Positions 49,801 through 58,800 of a stretch of 64,000 nucleotides of DNA are shown here, piece by piece. The stretch's first letter is position 1, and every line of letters starts with the position of its first letter. Position numbers and translations under genes: made by a program. Under the pieces are notes generated by a model. It was not told the origin of the DNA. It saw only the letters and a list, made by a program, of their open reading frames with translations, and did no database searches. Source of the DNA: Stictocephala bisonia (Eukaryota > Arthropoda > Insecta > Hemiptera > Membracidae); contig JAQJVL010000103.1 of NCBI GenBank assembly GCA_035578905.1, forward strand, positions 1,116,001 to 1,180,000. The letters are read 5' to 3'.

Positions 49801-52800
49801 CCCCATTCTTGTCGTGTGTTGGTATGGATTCAAGTGGCCGTTCTTTCAGTAAAGTGTTGAGTTTGTTGCCTGTTTTAAATGATACTATGACGTTGTTTTT
49901 GGACATTAAATTACTGAATTTGTTGCTGAGAAAAGTGCCATAATTTGCAGAAATGTAGGTTTTTCGTTCTTCAGTTATTTTTAGAGTTTTATTTTTGTGT
50001 TTATTAATAAGTTTATCTATCATACAGCTGCTGAAACCATTTGCAACGGCAATGTGTTTTATTATATTGATCTCTTCATTGAAATCATTTGGTTCCATTG
50101 GTACAGAGAGCATCCTGTGTATAAGACTATTGTATGCGGCGAGTTTTTGGGAATGAGGGTGGTGTGAGTCTGCATGTATGGTTTGGTCTGTGGATGTTGG
50201 CTTCCTGTAAATTTTAAATTTAAAATTGTCATCGTGTTTTGTTATTGTTAAATCCAAAAAATTGAGTGTGTTGTTTTTTTTCCTCATCGAGAGTGAATTT
50301 TATGCTTGGGTGCATGTTGCATAGATAATTATTCAATAAGGACAGTTGACTGCTGTTTCCATTAAAAAGAACTATAGTATCATCTACGTATCTATGGTAA
50401 AATATTATTTTGTCTTTGTGCCGATTGGTATCTGTAAAAAGATTATTGTTTTCAATATGGTTAAGGAAGATTTCTGACAAGATGCTGGAGAGAGGGGAAC
50501 CCATAGCCAGGCCTTCCTTCTGCTGATAAAACTTATTTTCGAATTTAAAGTAATTCTGTTTTAATACTGTTTCGGTAAGATGTATAAGCTGTGCTATTGC
50601 CTCTGATGTCATTTTTGAATTTTTATGCAGGTTATTTTTTAAAATCACTATTGTTTCCTGTATTGGCACGTTCGTGTATAAATTAACAATGTCAAAAGAG
50701 GCTAGTTTATAACTATTTTTTACTGTGTGTGTTTTGATTTTCTCAATTAGTTCTAAACTGTTCTTTATGCTATGGTTATTTTCCAAAACGATTTCATTCC
50801 TGATAATTTTGTCCAATTTCTTTGCAATTCTATAAGCTGGAGAGGGCATGAAGTTGACAAGTGGTCTGATTGGGACATCTTTTTTATGGATTTTAGGGAG
50901 GCCTCTGAGAATAGGAGCCTGTGGATTCGTTATTTTTAATGACATGATTTCGTTTTTTGTTAGTAGGTTCTGACTTCCGGAAATAACTCTATTTATTTCT
51001 TTGGAATAAGCAGGGGTGGGATCTTTATTTAATGGTTCAATTTTATTTAACTGTATAATGTCATTTACTTTTTGGACGTATTCATCTTTGTATAGGATGA
51101 CAATAGAGTTGCCCTTATCGGCTTTGGTTACAATAGCATTGTGTTCGGCAAGTTTTGATCTGATGCTTGTCACTGCACGCCGCATAGGGTAATATTTGAG
51201 GTTGCGTTTCTTATTCCTAGGCACGTTTTTTATCACAGACTTTGCTTTATTCCCGACTACAATTCGGGCAGTCTCACGAAGTTCATCTTCTTTTATGCTT
51301 TTAATAGATGCTTCAGTATTTAATAATTCAGTGAATAAACTAGATTTATTGGTATTTGGAAAGTTGAAATTTAATCCTTTATTTAATAAATCAATTTCTT
51401 CGTCAGTGAATTCAATCTTAGTGTTATTTACCACTCTCTTATAAAAAATATGGGAACATTTAACTACATCTATTTGGTGTTGTTTCTCAACTAAATCCTG
51501 AATTTTCTTGTTCTGAGTTTTCCTTTTTGCAAGAATTTTCCTGTTGATCTGCTGCTCTATTTGATTGAGCACATTGTCTTGCTGTGTAGGATGTAAAGTG
51601 TTTAATAGTTCTAAATGTTTCTTTAATAACAGTTTGTTTAACAAGTTCTTTTTGAAATACAAGCTTTTAATCTTGTAATTAAATTAATTATGCTATGGCT
51701 AAAATAACCATAGCATAAAGAACAGTTTAGAACTAATTGAGAAAATCAAAACACACACAGTAAAAAATAGTTATAAACTAGCCTCTTTTGACATTGTTAA
51801 TTTATACACGAACGTGCCAATACAGGAAACAATAGTGATTTTAAAAAATAACCTGCATAAAAATTCAAAAATGACATCAGAGGCAATAGCACAGCTTATA
51901 CATCTTACCGAAACAGTATTAAAACAGAATTACTTTAAATTCGAAAATAAGTTTTATCAGCAGAAGGAAGGCCTGGCTATGGGTTCCCCTCTCTCCAGCA
52001 TCTTGTCAGAAATCTTCCTTAACCATATTGAAAACAATAATCTTTTTACAGATACCAATCGGCACAAAGACAAAATAATATTTTACCATAGATACGTAGA
52101 TGATACTATAGTTCTTTTTAATGGAAACAGCAGTCAACTGTCCTTATTGAATAATTATCTATGCAACATGCACCCAAGCATAAAATTCACTCTCGATGAG
52201 GAAAAAAAACAACACACTCAATTTTTTGGATTTAACAATAACAAAACACGATGACAATTTTAAATTTAAAATTTACAGGAAGCCAACATCCACAGACCAA
52301 ACCATACATGCAGACTCACACCACCCTCATTCCCAAAAACTCGCCGCATACAATAGTCTTATACACAGGATGCTCTCTGTACCAATGGAACCAAATGATT
52401 TCAATGAAGAGATCAATATAATAAAACACATTGCCGTTGCAAATGGTTTCAGCAGCTGTATGATAGATAAACTTATTAATAAACACAAAAATAAAACTCT
52501 AAAAATAACTGAAGAACGAAAAACCTACATTTCTGCAAATTATGGCACTTTTCTCAGCAACAAATTCAGTAATTTAATGTCCAAAAACAACGTCATAGTA
52601 TCATTTAAAACAGGCAACAAACTCAACACTTTACTGAAAGAACGGCCACTTGAATCCATACCAACACACGACAAGAATGGGGTTTATAAGATCAATTGCA
52701 ACGACTGCCCAAAATATTATATTGGTCAAACTTCCCGCTCATTCAGAAAACGATTCAAAGAACATATACCTAGAAAAACCACATCCCCCCAGACCTCAAA

Positions 52801-55800
52801 CTTTGCCGAAAACCTAATTTCAAACAACCATAATTATACAAGCATTGATAATAACATGGACATTCTTCATTTTTCTCAAGATCGTTACAATAGAAACACA
52901 TTAGAAGAATTTGAAATATACAGAGCAGTTAAATCAGATAAACAAAATGTACTGAACGACAAGCTGTCTTTCCAATCAAACTTTATTTACGATACAGCGA
53001 TTAAGATACTGGAGAGGGAAAGGAATCCTATTCATAGAATTTGGAACAACAGATAAGGATGTGACGTCACTGCCAATGACCCTGACCGTGGCAGTCTAGA
53101 CTACGCTCCAGCCCGGCACGCGTCGCGAATTTTTAGTTGTTCATTAATGTCAACGTTTTTAAGTGTTTTGTTATGTGTTCGTATATTCGTAGTGTCCGTT
53201 ATTCGTTATGTGTTCGTGACGACCTTCATATGAAGTGATCACATTTTATTACATCCTTGTACGGCCTGAAGATGACTCTCATGACGAGTTGAAACCGGTT
53301 GCAGAAGCAACGACTTGGATTACTTGAATGCAGGTATATAAACCACTTTAAGTAACTCAGTTAGTAACCAGACTACACAGGTCATCCAAACTCATCCTAC
53401 CCTCATGTATAATCTTACTATTATATAAAAATCTAATGGTATCTGTATGTGTGTTACTCAATCACGCAAAAACTACTGAACCGATTCATCTGAAATTTTG
53501 CATGGATATTCTTAGGGTCTCTGGTTGCATGGACCTATCTTAATTTTGAAATTCCATGAGGAAACCACCCCAAGTATCAATGCAACCTCTATAGCAATAC
53601 CAATTTGACAGTTAATTGTTTATAATAGTTTCATTAATCAGCTGTTGGAATTAATAAACAGCTTACATAGTTCTGAAGTAAATACCAGACCAAACCTAAC
53701 CACAACCACGTTAACTAGAAAGAGATGGTAGGTACGAGGCTGCGCTGTAGACTGTGACATCACATGGGCGAAATCACCTGGTTTGATTATTCGATAAAAT
53801 ACTGATAACTTAAGCTACCAATCACATGGAAACATTCAGCTAAATAATAGGCAAGTTATTTACCATTTATCAGCTGACATTGTAAACTACGTGAATTAGA
53901 ACAGTATTTTAGTGTTTGTTCATTTTTCGCTATTTTTTCTAATTCATTTGTCATAATTTAAATTTCGCCCACGTGACGTCATAGGAGATGCGCATGATAC
54001 CTACCGTTTTTTCCTAGGGGTTCTGTGACCACAATGCACTTTTGCATTATACAGATGCCAGTAGATACATATTTTGTATTACTGAATGCAATAAGCACAA
54101 TATAAATCAATGTAAACCCCGTAAGAAGGACTGTGCTAGTTATTCATATTTGCCTTAAAATACACACATCGTTGTATCGACGTCTGATTTGTAAGAATAA
54201 GCATGTGGGCATTTTTATCACTTAACTCTCCTTTTGTCCTAGATCACGTTTCTGAATTGTCAAAACATGTAAAATAACCTGCAGCGGGGATGTTGGTCTC
54301 ATAGCTAGTAACCGATCCTTAAACTCTCTAAGGACCGTTATTGCTCTCAAACCTTCATGTTTTTGTTAAAAAAAAGGAAATCGTTGATGGTTCTTTAACT
54401 CTTGGTTTTTCTTTTACAGTGTTTTTGGTAGTAAAGAATTATATGTCCATCATATCTTTCACGCCAAGTGCAGAATTATATTATTACTTTTAAAAGTTTA
54501 TAAAATTAAAGAATTTACCTTAATTATTACAACTATGGACATTAGTTCTAAGAAATAAGCATAGCAGATAAAAGGAAGCATATTGAAATGTTCACAGTTT
54601 TACTCAATTGTTGGGTTTTAAATGGTTAAAAGTTTTTTGATAAAATTGGTTGTATTACTGTTTTTATAGTGCATGAAGATGAGGGAATAGATGCTGGAAG
54701 TCGCCAGCCAAAAACTCCATCTGTACCCGGAGCATTGAAGACTCGCAAAAAGGATAATTTTATGTGTCCTCTTGCTATTTTTGAATCACCAGATCCTACT
54801 AAAAAACCCATGTACTGCAAAAACAAGGTGCGTTATTTTTTATCCAACCCGTATATAAAAGCAGAAATATTTTTAAATGGAAGGTTTATGCTAATTTTAT
54901 ATTGATATTGTAGTTTAATTTAGATGTATATATGAGCTATCTATCAGTAGTATGTCAACAATAACAGATTTACCATCCATGTGTAATTAATAAGTTGTTT
55001 GATAGTGTGGCTTCAAATATTAAATATCATAATACATTCAAAATTTGTAATAGAATAATAATATATTATTTAATGTTACGGTACATAGAGCTAATAATAT
55101 GCTTTATTCAGTTTGATAGTTGGTTAGAAGCTTGATTTGTTAGTTCGAAGTATAAACCAAACCACTCAATTACAGTACTACAATATGTGTATATTGCAAT
55201 ATAAGTTAGTTAAAACTATTCCAGATTTAGCTTCATGAGTTTTCGACTTCAGAACAATTGTATTAGTATTTCTGTTTTATCTTGCATATCAACCAGAACA
55301 AATCTGTTTCACATGGTCTGTTGTGTACACAATTGAAAGTTTTTATACAAGATAAACTCTTATTTCGATATAACTTGCCATACAATCTCCTATAGTGACG
55401 GGCACAAATGAAGTCTGTTGAGCTAATATTTGCAAAATAAGAAAACCCCTATTTCAAATGAAGCTAGTGCATTCTATTCTATATCAAGAGTTGAATTTTA
55501 GTATATTTTAGCTGTTTTTAATCATGTTTAAGCATTTTCTTTATTATTCTTCAAGCTCTTTTCTTACTGGATGGATGTATAATTTAATGTTATAAGATTA
55601 ACAAACACTCTGGACAGTAAATAAATTTTAATTGTGTAAGGTCTTTCGGTAACAAAGTTACCATCTTCAGACAACCAACTAGTTACAGCCTTACTCAATT
55701 AAAATTTATTTACTGGAGTGTTTGTTAATCTTATAACATTAAATTATTTTCTTTATTGCCGTATTTCTAAACAATATTTTTTTTAGGTTAGGTTAAAGGG

Positions 55801-58800
55801 CACTAGGCCATGAATTAGTATATTGGAGAGATAGGACACCAGCAAACCTTAGAAGACAAGTTCACTAACACCAGAGTAGTAGTTTCATACACAAAACAAA
55901 CACATAACTTCACAAATTTTTAATGCCACTGGCATTTTATTCAGGTGAGGAGAGAGAGAGAGAGAGAGTGGGGGGTGAGGAGAGAGAGAGAGAGAGAGAG
56001 TGGGGGGTGAGGAGAGAGATATGGCCTCCACTATTGCTGAGTAGGTGCAGGCTTGGGACTAACGATTAAAAATAATTAACGATTAAGTTTAATCGTTAGT
56101 TTTTCTGTTAACTTTTCAACTTATTCGTTAGTTTTGGGGATGTTTAACTTTTAACTTTAACTAGTTAACAAATTCACTAACGATTAAACTAACTCAGTTA
56201 GTTTTACAAACGAGGTACGGTTTGTCCCGTGGAATGTAGACAATGGCGGAGAAAGCGTCCAAAACTTTGGTCAAAGACCGGGCGTTTTCCTCAATCCCAA
56301 GTATTCGCCGACAAACAAAGTCATGAGTCACATCCCACCCCTTTCCGCCATCTTCCTGCCCTGCCCATAATTAATAGACACACCCAACGTGTCCCATTGT
56401 TGTTTGTCCAAGACGTAGTCATAGTGTTAGTGATAATACTTGGAGACTTGAAGGTGGATTCATTTCAGTTTTAAAGTTTGCCGAGTGAATAATAAAGTGT
56501 GTTGAATTAGTTTCCAGACGGTTTACGTTATGTATAATAATAAAAGACAACAGTTTTTTTAAATAATTGTATGTATTCTTTCATGCCACACAAACTAACT
56601 TTTAACTTTTAATTTCAGTTACTTTTTTAAAATTTAACTTTAATCAGTTAGTTTCATTGAACTCTAACTTTTAACTTCAATTAGTTAGTTTAATAGAGGA
56701 TTAACTTTAACTTTATTCAGTTAAAAATAATTGTTAACTTTCCCAAGTCTGAGTAGGTGGCTGTGGTGGGGGTGTTTAGTGGTGGGGGGTTGTACATCCC
56801 AAAGATAAACAATATTTTTGACATCACAAAAATGTTATTTTAATGGACTTCATTAGTGCCCGTCACTATAGATTCTGTATCTTACCTCCTGCTGTACTAT
56901 GAAATAAATTTATTTATTACCATATTCTTGTGTTAAATCATTAAAAATAAAAAAATTATTTTTTGACTCAAAACTACAATTTATTGAATCAAAATAAAAT
57001 AATACAATGTAAATCAGTCATTGTTTTGTTGGAAATGGACATTTTTACTTACTTTTGTTAAGCTAACCGCTGATTTCCCTGTTAATTAACTTTTAACATG
57101 TTTTGTAAATATTTCACTGTTAGAACTATCAACTTATGGAAAACAAAAATAATTTATAGTTACAGGTTTTTTTCAAAACCTTGTCTGAAATTTATAGTTA
57201 ACTAGCTAAATCTGGCCATACTTTGCTATGGCTTAGTTTGATGTTGACTATTAGTAGTTATTTTTTACTTTAGTAGTTAGAAAAATAAAGGTGTACTGTT
57301 TACTTAATTTTTAAAACGTGCCAACCTCGTCACTCGCTATGCTCGTGAGTGAATTAAGATAAGAATATATGACTGACTAGGCATGTTTTAAAAGTTATAT
57401 ATACTATCAATTTTTGATGGCAATAAAAATTTTAATATGACTGTATGTTTTAAAAGTTAAATATGCTATTAATTTTTGATGGCAATAAAGATTTTAATAT
57501 GACTGTGGCTAAAGTGATAAAAGTAAATTGACAGAATATCTATTACCTTATTTAATGTTAATTTTTATTTTCACTATTCTTCATTTTATTTGTTTAAAAA
57601 TCATACAAATATATGAGGGAGACAAAGGTAGTTGGACATTTGCCATCATTACGTGAAAATTACCAATCACGACGTTTCGACTTGGTAAAACCCAAACCTT
57701 TTTCAAGTGCTAAAAACTAAATTACATCTACACAAACATGTTATAAAACTACGTTCTTAAACTAATAAACTTATCTACTTTAATAATTATCTACATTTTT
57801 ACCTAGAAAAACACTATTAATTTAAAATAACATTCAACATGAACAAAAATTATATATATGACTCGGAAGGGCTGATACTACTATTATAATTACATTTTAA
57901 CCTGAAAAGACAACAATTATTAGGAATAAAACAATACAATAATCAAATATTACAAAAATGACGAAGTCTTACGACCTGCAGTGACGATGGCGTCTAGACG
58001 TCCCAGGCACGAAGTGAGGATGATACAATCCAAATGCAGTGTCTACGAAGTTCCCTCCAAGGTGATAAAACACGGGGACAAGACAAACATACACACTACA
58101 CTTCACAACAACCATACACAGACTGACAAGGTCAGGGACATACGCTCCGAGATCGCCAAAAATGTGGTGACTCAGGTACGGGGGCGGGGACGTAGACTCA
58201 TGGGGTGTTTAATTGTTGTAGGTGCAGGTGGTGTAGGATTCTGGTTAGATGATGTCATGAGTGTATTGAACTTTTTATCAAGTGTGTTTTTAAGTAAAGG
58301 AACCCACATAGGTCTAACTTCTATGCTACTTTGACTGATTACTTGTTCATTATTTAGTTTCATAAATGCACCTTCAATGAATTTACGTTTAAAAAAATGT
58401 GGTTTCCTGTGAAGTATTTTAGTGTTATCCCAGTTAAATCTGTGTTCATTGTTCCAGGCATGTTCAGCTAATTTAGAATGTTTAGTGTCTCCTTTTTTAA
58501 TGTTATTTTTGTGTTCTTTTAGCCTAACTTCCAGTGGTCTCTTTGTTTCCCCTATGTATTTTTCATTGCATTCACAAGTAATGCAGTATACTACATTTTT
58601 GGAGGATTGCTACTCATTCTTTGGTTTAGTTTTAGTTAAAGACTGTCTTAATGTGTTTTGTGTGTTAAATGATGTTCTGATTTTGTATTTCCTAGCTATG
58701 CGTCTGATTTTATCTGAAAGGTCAGGCGTATATGGAATGGACATGAATGCTTTAGGCTTTTCTGTGTCACTGGGTGTTTGTTTGCGTTTTCTTATTTGTT

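Larger units (their letters stand above)
49130..53354. mobile_element. Penelope-like element pair in head-to-head inversion
   Basis: The left copy (49130-51700, minus) is nearly full length and the right copy (51701-53354, plus) lacks its 5' part. The arms 49130-50782 and 51701-53354 mirror each other about one centre with, as far as I compared, one net base of difference, near 49697/52785. The outer ends are ACTTAAAGTGGTTTATATACC and its complement. The centre carries the short inverted pair ATGCTATGG/CCATAGCAT. It fills most of BubR1 intron 4. A full copy with an inverted 5'-truncated partner is a known Penelope arrangement. Confidence 0.9.
55391..56871. mobile_element. composite element with inverted ends TATAGTGACGGGCAC
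   Basis: The left end CTATAGTGACGGGCAC then AAATGAAGTC and the right end GACTTCATT then AGTGCCCGTCACTATAG are inverted copies of about 26 bp with one or two mismatches. Between them lie a palindrome, an R2 copy with (GA)n and a hAT MITE. No target duplication is clear beyond TA-containing ends. The superfamily is not identified. Confidence 0.55.

Noticed and set aside
51196..51444. + strand frame inside the left Penelope copy
   Set aside because: It is the antisense shadow of the reverse transcriptase gene.
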